A stretch of DNA of 64,000 nucleotides, from the NCBI GenBank assembly GCA_046329435.1, contig JAXLUR010000014.1:1-64000 (forward strand), written 5' to 3'. The stretch comes from M3007 sp046329435. GTDB lineage: Bacteria; Bacteroidota; Bacteroidia; Chitinophagales; Saprospiraceae. Each line of letters opens with the position of its first letter. Within the stretch, counting starts at the first letter, position 1. The position numbers and the translations under genes are program-made. This document shows, in pieces, positions 1 to 8,232 of the stretch. The notes below the pieces were generated by a model. The model did not search any database. It was not told the DNA's origin and saw only the letters and a program-made list of their open reading frames with translations.

Positions 1-45
1 CCCCGACATTTTCACAACAATCTTCCAAGAAAAAGAACACAGGTC

Positions 46-1665
46 ATGTGTGAACAACATAAAAAACGCCTCGGCAGCGCGCTGGAACACGGAGAAGCCC
101 ACGCCCTTGAACACCAGATGTGGTCGCGCCGCGATTTCCTCACCGCTACCGGCCTGTTGGGCGCAGGCAGCCTGCTCCTGGGCAATATGCCGATCAGGGC
201 CTTCCAGCCCTCTCCCCTGATGGCCGCCCTGGCCAATGGCAACAGCGACCGGATTCTGGTATTGATCCGCCTCGACGGCGGCAACGACGGCCTGAACACG
301 GTCATCGAACGGGGTAACTCCTTCTATTACAACATCAGACCGACCATCGCCATACAGGAAAGCAATATGTGGGCCCTCAACGCCCAGTACGGTATGCCGC
401 TTTCCACTGGCGCCCTGCAACCGCTATGGGACAATGGCATGATGAAAACCATCCTGAATGTGGGTTATCCGGAGCCGAATTACAGCCATTTCCGCTCCTA
501 TGATATCCTGGCTTCGGGCAGCAGCTCCGACCAGTACTGGAACACGGGCTGGATCGGCCGTTTTCTGGACAACGAGTACCCGGTGTTTCTGGAAACACCC
601 CCGACCGTGCCGCCGGCCCTGCAGATCGGCGTGGAATCCAACCTGATCTTCCGTTCCGACGAGGCCAACATGGCCCTGGCCGTCAGCAGCCCGCAGGAAT
701 TTTACCAGATCGCGCAATCCGGTCAGCTGTACGAAACCGCCACGCTGGGCAATACCCCGCGCGAGCTCGAACTGGCCTACGTCCGCCAGACCGCCAATGC
801 CGCTTTTCGCTATGCCAGCAGCATCAAGGAGGCTTACGCAAAAGGCAAAAACCAGGTTGATTACCCCACCGACAACTACCTGGCCGAACAATTGGCCATT
901 GTTGCGCGATTGATCAAGGGCAACCTCGGCACCCGAGTATTTATGGTCGAAATCGGCGGCTTCGATACGCACGCCGAGCAGTTTGACTATCACCAGCTCC
1001 TGCTCGGACGGCTGGCCACTGCCGTCAAGGCATTCTACGACGATCTGGGCTACGGCGGCAATGCCGAATGGCCCAAAAAGGTGCTGGGCATGACTTTCTC
1101 CGAGTTTGGCCGCACAATTTTTGAAAACGATTCACTGGGCACCGACCACGGCTGGGGCACCCACATGTTGTTGTTCGGCGGCGAAATTGGCAACGGAGTG
1201 GTTGGTCAATACCAGGACCTGAGCAATCCCGACCCGTACAGCGACCCGCCGTTCAGCGTCGATTTTCGCTCGGTGTACGCTACCGTGCTGCAAGACTGGC
1301 TGGGCAACTCCAGCGAGCTGACCAATTTTGTCATGGGAGGCCAGGCTCTTCCGGTCATTCCGGGTCTGGTGCCGGCCGTGCCCCAGGTAAACGGCGACAA
1401 CAATGCCTGCATTTTACAAGGGCACAACCCCGGCGCTTCGCCCGATACCATCGAGATCAAATACGCCATGATGCAAAACGGCCCGATCCGCCTTCAAATC
1501 CTCGATCGCGGCGGCCAGGTGCTGCGCACACTGGTGAACGAATACAAGGACCGCGGCAGCTACACTTTTGCATTCAAGCCGGCCGATTGGTACATTTCGC
1601 CAGGAGTATATCAGTACCGCCTGCAATCCGGCGGGCAGGTATTTCAGCGGGAAATCAAAATTTAG
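46..1665 (+). CDS. Tat-exported DUF1501 family protein
   Basis: 539-residue DUF1501 protein, a sulfatase-fold-like family of unknown substrate exported in Bacteroidota and Planctomycetes. A twin-arginine motif (SRRDFL, about residues 28-33) is followed by a hydrophobic stretch, so Tat export is likely. The body carries family landmarks such as RLDGGNDGLNT (about 76-86), GGFDTHAEQ and FSEFGRT. The last ~70 residues (KYAMMQNGPIRLQILDRGG to the end) look like a FlgD-like or T9SS type A sorting domain. ATG at 46 leaves a 27-residue N-region before the RR motif; the frame is open to the window edge, so a start further upstream cannot be excluded. Another frame ends with TGA at 51-53, possibly the tail of an upstream gene such as the DUF1800 gene that often precedes DUF1501 (family knowledge, not visible here). 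Confidence 0.85.
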   Translation: MCEQHKKRLGSALEHGEAHALEHQMWSRRDFLTATGLLGAGSLLLGNMPIRAFQPSPLMAALANGNSDRILVLIRLDGGNDGLNTVIERGNSFYYNIRPTIAIQESNMWALNAQYGMPLSTGALQPLWDNGMMKTILNVGYPEPNYSHFRSYDILASGSSSDQYWNTGWIGRFLDNEYPVFLETPPTVPPALQIGVESNLIFRSDEANMALAVSSPQEFYQIAQSGQLYETATLGNTPRELELAYVRQTANAAFRYASSIKEAYAKGKNQVDYPTDNYLAEQLAIVARLIKGNLGTRVFMVEIGGFDTHAEQFDYHQLLLGRLATAVKAFYDDLGYGGNAEWPKKVLGMTFSEFGRTIFENDSLGTDHGWGTHMLLFGGEIGNGVVGQYQDLSNPDPYSDPPFSVDFRSVYATVLQDWLGNSSELTNFVMGGQALPVIPGLVPAVPQVNGDNNACILQGHNPGASPDTIEIKYAMMQNGPIRLQILDRGGQVLRTLVNEYKDRGSYTFAFKPADWYISPGVYQYRLQSGGQVFQREIKI

Positions 1666-1743
1666 GGAAGTAAACACGGGAGGGCCAAGCGTTAACCATT
1701 TGCAAACTGAAAAGCGATAGCCGACGCGGATTGCTGAATGGCG

Positions 1744-1751
1744 TAATTTTG
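1744..1751 (+). promoter_or_regulatory. -7 promoter box TAATTTTG for the DUF1573 gene
   Basis: Exact match to the Bacteroidota -7 consensus TAnnTTTG, 61 bases before the ATG at 1813. No convincing -33 TTTG element lies at the usual spacing. Confidence 0.45.
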
Positions 1752-1812
1752 GCCGGCAAATGTCAAGTCAACATCCAAATTCTTCACCTCTCCATTCCTC
1801 GTATTGAATAAC

Positions 1813-2421
1813 ATGGATAACAAGAAAAAAATCCAGATCGGCCTCCTGGCCCTCGTTGCCCTGCTGCTGATTGCCAATCTTTTCGGCGGCGGCTTCAAAC
1901 ACTGGTTTGCTTCCGAAGGCGACCAAATTCGCTCGGCTGCATCCACCATGCAGGTTGACGGCAAAACTGTGAACAAAATCGGCGTCGACCCCAGCCAGAA
2001 TCCCGACGGCAGCGGTAACATCCCCGGCATGAACCAGAATGCCACCCCGCAACCGACCGGCCCGACCACTACGATCCAGTACGAACAGGAAAAATATGAC
2101 TTCGGCGTAACCGATGAGGGCGAAGTGGTCAAACACATGTTCAAATTCAAAAACGTCGGCTCCGAGCCCCTGCTTATTACCAACTGCAAAGGCTCCTGCG
2201 GCTGCACCGTACCGACCTGGCCGAAAGAACCCATCCCCCCGGGCGCTACAGGCGAAATCAAGGTCGAATTCAATACCAAAGGCAAACCGGGCCGCCAAAG
2301 CAAACGTGTGACCGTGACGGCCAACACGGTACCGACCGAAACTTTCCTCGAAATTGCCGGTGAAGTACGCGGCAAGGAAATGCCCGTCGGCAAAGGCGTG
2401 AATACGCCGCAAGGCCATTAA
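1813..2421 (+). CDS. DUF1573 domain protein, membrane anchored
   Basis: 202 residues. An N-terminal transmembrane segment (about residues 7-22, IGLLALVALLLIANLF) is followed by a linker and a DUF1573 Ig-like domain (about 80-190) with the typical sequence YDFGVTDEGEVVKHMFKFKN and the cysteine cluster NCKGSCGCTVP. DUF1573 is common in Bacteroidota envelope proteins; its function is unknown. An in-frame TTG at 1804 would add three residues; the ATG at 1813 is preferred. It stands alone with its own promoter upstream and a strong hairpin terminator downstream at 2461. A second DUF1573 protein, a lipoprotein, is encoded at 38174. Confidence 0.8.
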   Translation: MDNKKKIQIGLLALVALLLIANLFGGGFKHWFASEGDQIRSAASTMQVDGKTVNKIGVDPSQNPDGSGNIPGMNQNATPQPTGPTTTIQYEQEKYDFGVTDEGEVVKHMFKFKNVGSEPLLITNCKGSCGCTVPTWPKEPIPPGATGEIKVEFNTKGKPGRQSKRVTVTANTVPTETFLEIAGEVRGKEMPVGKGVNTPQGH

Positions 2422-2460
2422 TACCCAGCACAACCGGTCAAAATAAAGTCCAAAATAAAA

Positions 2461-2495
2461 AGCAACTATCTGACTGTCAGGTAGTTGCTTTTTTC
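2461..2495. terminator. bidirectional Rho-independent terminator
   Basis: 13-bp stem (agcaactatctga with tcaggtagttgct, one G-T) and a 3-base loop, with T-run on one side and A-run on the other. It serves the DUF1573 gene on the plus strand and tRNA-Arg on the minus strand. Confidence 0.85.
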
Positions 2496-2500
2496 ATTGT

Positions 2501-2571
2501 GACCCCAGCGGGAATCGAACCCACATCGAGAGTTTAGGAAACTCCTATTCTATCCGTTGAACTATGGGGTC
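2501..2571 (-). tRNA. tRNA-Arg (anticodon CCU)
   Basis: A 71-base cloverleaf reads on the minus strand. The acceptor stem GACCCCA pairs with TGGGGTC. The anticodon stem GGAGT/ACTCT encloses the loop TTCCTAA, giving anticodon CCU, which reads AGG. The T-arm is GTGGG-TTCGATT-CCCGC. The 3' CCA is not encoded. No integrase or duplicated 3' end was seen nearby, so there is no sign that it serves as an attachment site. Confidence 0.95.
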
Positions 2572-2629
2572 TGAAACGGGCGCAAAGATAGTCGGAAATT
2601 GACGGGCACACACTTCAAAATCCTAAATT

Positions 2630-3133
2630 TCACAGCCCCCGGCGCCCCAGCTCGATGACTTCCAGTTGATCAATTTTTCCGTCCTCCACCCTGAACCGCA
2701 CAATGGTTTTGACCTGATGCCACCCCTCGTTGCCACAGGCGCCCGGATTGATGTGCAAAAAATGCAGCGCCTTGTCGGGCATGACCTTCAAGATGTGCGA
2801 GTGCCCGCTGATGAAAAGGCCGTTGGTCGGCGGATTTTCCAGCAGGATTTTCCGTACCCTAGGGTTGTAACGCCCAGGATAGCCCCCGATATGCGTCATA
2901 AATACAGGCATGCCTTCACATTCAAACCGCAGGTCGAGGGGCATTTCCGCCTGAATTTTCCGGTCGTCGATGTTTCCGTACACCCCCCGCAAAGGCTTGA
3001 AAGCCCTCAGGCGGTCGATCACTTCCATATTGCCGAAATCGCCGGCATGCCACAGTTCATCGCAGGCGTCGAAATACCGGAAAATTCGCTCGTCGAGGAA
3101 CGAATGCGTATCGGAAAGCAACCCTATTTTCAT
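2630..3133 (-). CDS. YfcE/MJ0936-type metallophosphoesterase
   Basis: 167-residue calcineurin-like phosphoesterase of the small YfcE/MJ0936 class. Metal-ligand motifs appear in order: LSDTHSF at the N-terminus, HAGDFGN, GVYGNID, MTHIGGYPGRY and FISGHSHILK. Such enzymes hydrolyse phosphodiesters or nucleotides in the cytoplasm; the substrate here is unknown. ATG at 3133 (MKIGLLSDTH) matches the family start; a TTG seven codons upstream is less likely. It lies 29 bases downstream of the LuxE-like gene on the same strand and is probably co-transcribed with it. Confidence 0.85.
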   Translation of the reverse strand: MKIGLLSDTHSFLDERIFRYFDACDELWHAGDFGNMEVIDRLRAFKPLRGVYGNIDDRKIQAEMPLDLRFECEGMPVFMTHIGGYPGRYNPRVRKILLENPPTNGLFISGHSHILKVMPDKALHFLHINPGACGNEGWHQVKTIVRFRVEDGKIDQLEVIELGRRGL

Positions 3134-3162
3134 TGCCAGATTATTGATATTCAAACACTTGT

Positions 3163-4155
3163 TTATTCTACCATTAAATTACAACCTCTTATTTCAGCGA
3201 CATCGAGTCGCCCCAACACCTCGAAACTGCCGTCGGCATAAACCTTTCCAAGGTCTTCAGTCGCGATAAAACTGCAAGTGTCCAGGTTGGCCAGATCGAC
3301 GATGTTCAACACACCTGTGCGCCCTTCCGGCGCCAAAGCGAAGGGGTCGTTGGCCTCCGTAGCCACAACGCGCATCGTGCCGGCCGGCCTGAACCGGCCG
3401 CCACGACTGTAGGCCTGCGAAAACAATTCAGTCATGCCGTACTCCGAATGAATCGTATCCAGCCGGAATGCCCTGCGAAGCGTCTCGTGCAGTTCATGGC
3501 GGGTCAGTTCCTTTCGACGGCCTTTCATTCCGCCGGTTTCCATTACGGTTATACCCGACAAATCCGCCGGATAACGTTCTGCCAGGTCGAGCAAGGCAAA
3601 ACTGACCCCCAGCAGCAGCGTCGGGGTCTTTTTTGCGCGGCATTGTTGCAGAACCAATGCCAGCCGGTCGAGATCATGCAAAAAAAAGCCACTTTCAGGA
3701 TGTTTTGAACGGCGGATCATGTCGTCGGCCATGACCACGAGCGAAGAACCGCTGCGTTCGAGGTAGGCCGGCAGCAGAGCCAGTACGCACCAGTCTTCCG
3801 GCGGGCCGTATTGCGCGGAAAACCCCCGCCGGGTGTTTTCCAGATAGTAGTCCAGGCAGCGTACGAAGTGCATGGAAGGCGTCTGGCCCGTTGTCGAACT
3901 GCTGGTAAACACGGTTTCCTCCGGCCAATCGCCCGTTTTGATGGTACGAGTTTTAAAAAACTGGATGGGCAGGAAAGGGATTTCGCTGTAGTGCCCGATT
4001 GCGTCGGGGCGCCGGCCAAGCAAACGGAGCCATTCGGCCATCAACCGGTTTTTAGCTGCCTGATAACGAAACACTTCGAGCGCCACGGCTTCAAACCGTT
4101 CGGAAGTCAAATTTGCCAGCAAGGGCAACAAATCAGCGCGTTCGGGTGTTGACAT
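3163..4155 (-). CDS. LuxE-like acyl-protein synthetase / acyltransferase
   Basis: 330 residues of the LuxE/PF04443 type, a branch of the adenylate-forming superfamily that activates acyl groups and passes them to a protein cysteine. Visible features: FTSSSTTGQTPS (about 85-96, the nucleotide-binding Ser/Thr/Gly loop), MNETGG-like METGGMKGRR, HSEYGMTELFSQAY (adenylate-binding motif) and a C-terminal RGCNLM whose Cys resembles the acyl-accepting Cys of LuxE. No luxCDAB genes are nearby, so luciferase chemistry is not implied; in Bacteroidota such genes are usually single-copy and of unknown role. The first ATG (4155) is chosen over an upstream GTG. Confidence 0.8.
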   Translation of the reverse strand: MSTPERADLLPLLANLTSERFEAVALEVFRYQAAKNRLMAEWLRLLGRRPDAIGHYSEIPFLPIQFFKTRTIKTGDWPEETVFTSSSTTGQTPSMHFVRCLDYYLENTRRGFSAQYGPPEDWCVLALLPAYLERSGSSLVVMADDMIRRSKHPESGFFLHDLDRLALVLQQCRAKKTPTLLLGVSFALLDLAERYPADLSGITVMETGGMKGRRKELTRHELHETLRRAFRLDTIHSEYGMTELFSQAYSRGGRFRPAGTMRVVATEANDPFALAPEGRTGVLNIVDLANLDTCSFIATEDLGKVYADGSFEVLGRLDVAEIRGCNLMVE

Positions 4156-4215
4156 TTCGCGAAATTTCCACAATTTTGGTCGCAAATTACGACAACCCTT
4201 ACCAAGCAACACGCC

Positions 4216-4728
4216 ATGAAAAACTTCCTTGCCTTTTCCGCCCTGTTATGCGCCGTCGCGGCGGCTTTTCAGTTTTGTGTAAAACCGCCCGATTACCCCG
4301 ACGAGCCGGTGATCAAGTTCAAAAGCCTGACCAAAAACACCCAGCTGCAAAGCGCAATAGATGATACCGACACCCTGCTCGTCACCCTGGAATTTACCGA
4401 CGGCGATGGCGACCTGGGCTCCGCTACCAAAGCGAACGATATCAGTGTGATCGACTCCCGCGACAATTCAGGCGATACATTGAGCCTTCCGCTGATCGAA
4501 CAACAAGGCGCCGGCAACGGCATTTCAGGCGAAATCTCCTTTGTTCTGCCGCCTACCTGTTGCATCCCGCCGCCGCTCAACGGCATCCCGCTGCCTCCTT
4601 GCGACCCTTCCGTAGCGCCCAATTTTCTCCGTGATACGGTGGTGTACAGGGTGCGCATCCGCGACCGGGCCGGGCACCTCAGCAACGAGGTGGCGCTTCC
4701 GCCTATTATCCTGATTTGCAAGCAATAA
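4216..4728 (+). CDS. exported hypothetical protein, possibly a lipoprotein
   Basis: 170 residues of unrecognised family. A hydrophobic signal-like N-terminus (about 3-20) is followed by a Cys at about residue 21 (FQFCVKPP), a non-canonical lipobox. The rest looks like one beta-sandwich domain: VTLEFTDGDGDLGSA is an acidic calcium-binding-like turn and the end contains VYRVRIRDRAGHLSNEVALP, reminiscent of Ig-like/cadherin-type repeats. A Cys/Pro-rich patch (PPTCCIPPPLNG) sits in the middle. It is transcribed divergently from the LuxE-like gene and ends 6 bases before the rsmD stop. Confidence 0.6.
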   Translation: MKNFLAFSALLCAVAAAFQFCVKPPDYPDEPVIKFKSLTKNTQLQSAIDDTDTLLVTLEFTDGDGDLGSATKANDISVIDSRDNSGDTLSLPLIEQQGAGNGISGEISFVLPPTCCIPPPLNGIPLPPCDPSVAPNFLRDTVVYRVRIRDRAGHLSNEVALPPIILICKQ

Positions 4729-4734
4729 GGCGGC

Positions 4735-5274
4735 CTACCAGGTAAAAAAACTGAAATAAGTCTGGCCGTAATTCCTGATGTCTTTCAGGTGCGGATGATT
4801 GATAAAATCATGGTGCGGATTGTGCTCCAGCACGAAAAGTCCGTCGGGCGAGAGGAGTTTTTTTTCAAAAATAAGGTCGGGAATGATGTCGATGGTCGGC
4901 AGGGCATACGGCGGTCCTGCGAAAATGTAGTCCCACTGACTGTTGGCATTTTCAATGAACCGGAAAACATCCATTTGCAGCACGCGCAATTCGTCCTGAA
5001 TACCCAGTTGGCGAGCCGTTTTTTGAACAAACTGAACGCAAGCGGGGAATTTATCGACATAAGTCACGTCCGTACAGCCTCTCGAAATGAATTCGTAGCT
5101 GTGGTTTCCTGTACCGCCGAACAGGTCGAGAAAACGCACCGATTCAAAATCAAGCAGGTTGTTCAGGATGTTGAACAACGCCTCCTTGGCAAAATCAGTC
5201 GTCGGCCGGGTAGGCCATTTGTCGGCGGGCGGTGTGAAGCGCCGGCCTTTAAATTTACCTCCAATAATTCGCAT
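4735..5274 (-). CDS. rsmD: 16S rRNA (guanine(966)-N2)-methyltransferase RsmD
   Basis: 179 residues, a Rossmann-fold methyltransferase expected to methylate G966 of 16S rRNA during 30S assembly. It begins with the family signature MRIIGGKFKGRRF and contains RPTTDFAKEALFNIL, the SAM-binding LDLFGGTGNHSYEFISRG and MDVFRF. The catalytic (D/N)PP(Y/F) motif reads AGPPYALP, with Gly replacing the usual Asp (see findings). ATG at 5274 is chosen because it starts the conserved RIIGG motif; the 29 upstream codons in the open frame overlap the DUF3822 gene. The gene follows DUF3822 by 20 bases on the same strand, a pairing often seen in Bacteroidota. Confidence 0.88.
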   Translation of the reverse strand: MRIIGGKFKGRRFTPPADKWPTRPTTDFAKEALFNILNNLLDFESVRFLDLFGGTGNHSYEFISRGCTDVTYVDKFPACVQFVQKTARQLGIQDELRVLQMDVFRFIENANSQWDYIFAGPPYALPTIDIIPDLIFEKKLLSPDGLFVLEHNPHHDFINHPHLKDIRNYGQTYFSFFTW

Positions 5275-5294
5275 GGGGACAAAAAGGCTTGGTC

Positions 5295-6140
5295 TCAGGA
5301 TTTCAGGCAAAACAGGTCGAAAAACATATGTTCGGGTACCGGCGGCGCCTCTGCCGGCCAATGATAATTGGTTGGCGCAGCGACAAAGCGGATTTGCCGG
5401 ATGTAGCGATACAATTGCTTGTAAATTTCAGCATCCGGCAATGCTTCGCCAGCCAGCCAAACCGGAATACGATCCGGACTGAGTCGGCATTGATCGTAGG
5501 CGAGTAGCACATAGTACAAGAGGTCGCCGGCCTTGTCGAAGCTGAAAGTGTTGTAAAACAACAGATTGCCTCGCTCGAAGGCCATCACCTGAGCGACTTC
5601 GTTGCGCAAATTGACTACAACGGCCGTCGCATCGATGCTCACCACATCCAGTGCCTTTTGCAATAGGGGGCTTGCCAGATGGGTTATGTTTTGCACAGAC
5701 AGGTACTTCAGAAGCAGGTCCCCTACTCTTTTATCGAGTGCATACACCAGGTAGCAATCGAGATTGGGCAATGCTTCGTAGCCATATTCGTAGTCGCCCG
5801 GAGGCAATAACAGCTGAAAGTAGGAATTCAGGGCGTCGGGGTTGAACAAACGCCTGGGCACCAGGGTGGCTTCCCGGTTGAACACCGCACAGCGTACGCG
5901 GCTGAATGCGGATTGCAAGACAGATTCGCTGGCGAGGATGGCGCGCAAATCGGTGTCGGCCTGTTCAAAACCACCGTCATAGTTGTCGAAATGCCAGGCT
6001 TTAAGCGTCAGTATGGCGCCGGTTGGGTCGGCAGCCAGAAACGAAAAGCCGTCTGTGCCTGCCACGACGTTGAGTTCGTACAACGCTGCGGCTCCAGCAA
6101 GCAGACGGCTATCCGAAAAATCAAATATGCGTTTATCCAT
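5295..6140 (-). CDS. DUF3822 family protein
   Basis: 281 residues, matching the Bacteroidota-specific DUF3822 family, which is typically encoded beside rsmD (and often coaD). The fold is thought to be actin/ASKHA-like, and its role is unknown. Visible segments include LLPPGDYEYGYEALPNLDCYLVYALDK (given in part), LASPLLQKALDV, VVNLRNEVAQVMAFERGNLLFYN and FDKAGDLLYYVLLAYDQ, the last two resembling the phosphate-loop region of such folds. It starts at a clear ATG and is probably translated with the downstream rsmD. A rRNA-modification-related role is an inference from context only. Confidence 0.8.
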   Translation of the reverse strand: MDKRIFDFSDSRLLAGAAALYELNVVAGTDGFSFLAADPTGAILTLKAWHFDNYDGGFEQADTDLRAILASESVLQSAFSRVRCAVFNREATLVPRRLFNPDALNSYFQLLLPPGDYEYGYEALPNLDCYLVYALDKRVGDLLLKYLSVQNITHLASPLLQKALDVVSIDATAVVVNLRNEVAQVMAFERGNLLFYNTFSFDKAGDLLYYVLLAYDQCRLSPDRIPVWLAGEALPDAEIYKQLYRYIRQIRFVAAPTNYHWPAEAPPVPEHMFFDLFCLKS

Positions 6141-6198
6141 GGCGTCAACCGGGCCGGCAAACCTAAGCTACCCGACGGGTTTTCGCGTCAAAATTGCC

Positions 6199-6606
6199 CT
6201 AGTTTTTGGCGGCAGCGGCCGATTCTCCAATTTTGCAGGTGCCGTTGTAGCGGGCGCCTTCGTCCACCACCATCGTGCGGGCCGAAATATTGCCTTCAAT
6301 GACCGCTGTTTCCATCAGATGAAGCGCGCCATTGACAACAAGGTCGCCTTTGATGCGGCCTTTGATGGCGGCGTCGCGGGCAACGATATTGCCCTGAATG
6401 TAACTCGTATCACCCATCACCAGGCGCTTGTCCACTTTCACTTCGCCGTGTATGGCGCCGTCGAGGCGAACATTCTCGGAACAGGCAAATTTGCCTTCCA
6501 ATACAGTTCCCTTCGCGATCACGGTCGTTGCGTCTTTATCATTTCCGGGGACGGAGGCCAGCGCCGGGCTTGCCGGTTTTTTGTCTTTGGTACTGCTAGA
6601 AAACAT
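6199..6606 (-). CDS. bactofilin (polymer-forming cytoskeletal protein)
   Basis: 135 residues with one bactofilin domain (PF04519). A short disordered lysine/serine-rich N-terminus is followed by short beta-helix repeats such as GKFACSENVRLDGAIHGEV, VMGDTSYIQGNIVARDAAI and IKGDLVVNGALHLMETAVI. Bactofilins polymerise without nucleotide into filaments or patches that position cell-wall or envelope proteins. Length is usual for the family. It is divergent from tsaD across 185 bases. Confidence 0.9.
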   Translation of the reverse strand: MFSSSTKDKKPASPALASVPGNDKDATTVIAKGTVLEGKFACSENVRLDGAIHGEVKVDKRLVMGDTSYIQGNIVARDAAIKGRIKGDLVVNGALHLMETAVIEGNISARTMVVDEGARYNGTCKIGESAAAAKN

Positions 6607-6732
6607 GGGAAGTCAGGAGGTTAAAAGTATGAAGGTTCAGATGCCGACATAACGGCAGGCTATCTTTACAAAGAATCGTGCCAAATCCGGTCGTTTTGAC
6701 CGCCGGCCGGTAAAAACGGCGGACAAAGCTCG

Positions 6733-6740
6733 TAAATTTG
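6733..6740 (+). promoter_or_regulatory. -7 promoter box TAAATTTG for tsaD
   Basis: Exact TAnnTTTG match 52 bases before the tsaD ATG. It overlaps the longer in-frame start at 6738, which argues for the ATG at 6792. Confidence 0.5.
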
Positions 6741-6791
6741 CAGCAGACTTTCAGCGCAAAATCATCATTTTTATCTGCCGGTCAACTAATT

Positions 6792-7796
6792 ATGAATGTA
6801 ACAATTTTAGCGATTGAATCCTCTTGCGATGATACTTCGGCTGCCGTAATCCGCGATGGCCGGGTGTTGTCCAACTGTGTGGCCGGCCAGGAAGCGCACC
6901 GGCTTTACGGGGGTGTGGTGCCCGAAGTAGCCTCCCGGGCGCATCAATCCAATATCGTTCCTGTGGTGGACCTGGCCTTGAAAAAGGCCGGCGTCGGGGC
7001 AGGCGACATCACGGCCGTAGCATTCACCCGCGGCCCGGGTCTGCTGGGGTCGCTGCTGGTAGGCGCTTCTTTTGCCAAAGCGTTTGCCCTGAGCCGTCAG
7101 TTGCCGCTGATCGAGGTCAATCATATGCAAGCGCACGTACTGGCGCATTTTGCGGAAGCCCCCCGGCCCGATTTCCCGTTTTTGTGCCTGACCGTCAGCG
7201 GCGGCCACACACAGATCGTGCTGGTGCGCGATTTTCTCGACATGGAAGTGATCGGCAAAACGCTCGATGATGCCGCCGGCGAAGCCTTTGACAAAACCGG
7301 CAAGTTATTGGGGCTCGGCTACCCGGCCGGCCCGCTCATCGACAAACTCGCCCGCGAAGGGCAGCCGGTGTTTCCTTTTCCGGAACCCGCAATTTCCGGG
7401 CTGGATTTCAGTTTCAGCGGCCTGAAAACATCGATTCTTTATTTTTTGAAAGAAAAAGTTGCCACCAACCCGTCCTTTATTGCAGACCATCTGGCCGACA
7501 TCTGCGCGTCCGTGCAACAATCCATCATCACCATTTTGCTCAAAAAATTGCGCAAAGCCGCCCGCCAGCACGGCATCCGCAACGTCGCTATCGCCGGAGG
7601 AGTCAGCGCCAATTCCGGTTTGCGCACCGCCCTGGAAGAAATGGGGCAAAAAGAAGGTTGGAAGACGTACGTGCCGCGATTCGAATTTTGCACCGACAAT
7701 GCCGGAATGATTGGCGTCACAGCCTATTACAAATTCCTCGCAGGCCAGTTTTGTGGGCAGGATGCAATTCCATACGCCCGTCAGGAATCTGCCTGA
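6792..7796 (+). CDS. tsaD: tRNA N6-adenosine threonylcarbamoyltransferase TsaD
   Basis: 334 residues. TsaD transfers the threonylcarbamoyl group from TC-AMP to A37 of ANN-decoding tRNAs, working with TsaB and TsaE. The N-terminal ILAIESSCDDTSAA, the metal-binding HMQAHVLAHF (HxxxH, about 108-117), SGGHTQIV and the C-terminal IAGGVSANSGLR and DNAGMIG motifs are all present. ATG at 6792 opens directly into the conserved N-terminus. Its 3' end overlaps the convergent cutA by 16 bases. Confidence 0.95.
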   Translation: MNVTILAIESSCDDTSAAVIRDGRVLSNCVAGQEAHRLYGGVVPEVASRAHQSNIVPVVDLALKKAGVGAGDITAVAFTRGPGLLGSLLVGASFAKAFALSRQLPLIEVNHMQAHVLAHFAEAPRPDFPFLCLTVSGGHTQIVLVRDFLDMEVIGKTLDDAAGEAFDKTGKLLGLGYPAGPLIDKLAREGQPVFPFPEPAISGLDFSFSGLKTSILYFLKEKVATNPSFIADHLADICASVQQSIITILLKKLRKAARQHGIRNVAIAGGVSANSGLRTALEEMGQKEGWKTYVPRFEFCTDNAGMIGVTAYYKFLAGQFCGQDAIPYARQESA

Positions 7797-8107
7797 ACCC
7801 TTTTTGTACTGTCGCGAATCCATTGCTCATAAGCCACATTTGCGCGCACCTCAAAACGCAGAATACAGGGCAAATCATAGGGATGCATGGCCGCAACCGC
7901 CTGTTCAAGCGATTGCTCCAGTTCAGGGGTTGTTTTCAGCACCGATACCCATTCCTGATCGTGCTGGACCGACTCCTGCCACCAGTATGCGGAAGCGACA
8001 GGAAAGATATTGGCGCAGGCAATCAGCTTTTTATCCAGCAACTGCCCCGCAATCCGCCGCGCACAGGCTTCATCAGGGTGGGTTACGTAAAACATTAAAA
8101 AAGACAT
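7781..8107 (-). CDS. cutA: divalent-cation tolerance protein CutA
   Basis: 108 residues, a CutA1 protein forming trimeric ferredoxin-like barrels; it was named for a copper-tolerance phenotype whose mechanism remains unclear. Typical segments are MFYVTHPDEACARRIAGQLL, KKLIACANIFPVASAYWW, EWVSVLKTTPEL and AAMHPYDLPCILRF. ATG at 8107 is preferred over a TTG two codons upstream. It is convergent with tsaD and the coding ends overlap by 16 bases. Confidence 0.9.
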   Translation of the reverse strand: MSFLMFYVTHPDEACARRIAGQLLDKKLIACANIFPVASAYWWQESVQHDQEWVSVLKTTPELEQSLEQAVAAMHPYDLPCILRFEVRANVAYEQWIRDSTKRVQADS

Positions 8108-8191
8108 GGTCAAAGTAGCTTGAGCGGCGCAAATGTGGCCATTCGGTCAGACTTTGACGTATTGTTAACGCGACAGCCTCGTTCAAGCGCC

Positions 8192-8199
8192 TATTTTTG
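8192..8199 (+). promoter_or_regulatory. -7 promoter box TATTTTTG for the thioredoxin gene
   Basis: Exact TAnnTTTG match 34 bases upstream of the ATG at 8233; no good -33 element at standard spacing. Confidence 0.45.
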
Positions 8200-8232
8200 C
8201 GCAGATTCATTCCATTATCATATCTTTTTATC

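Noticed and set aside
2501..2571. tRNA-Arg as an integration site
   Set aside because: No integrase, no duplicated tRNA 3' end and neighbours are ordinary genes.
3163..4155. Bioluminescence (lux) function for the LuxE-like gene
   Set aside because: No luxA, B, C or D homologue nearby; the family is broader than luciferase systems.
6615..6652. AGGAGG followed by a 7-codon open frame (MKVQMPT)
   Set aside because: Bacteroidota rarely use strong Shine-Dalgarno sites and the peptide is trivial; probably chance in the bactofilin upstream region.
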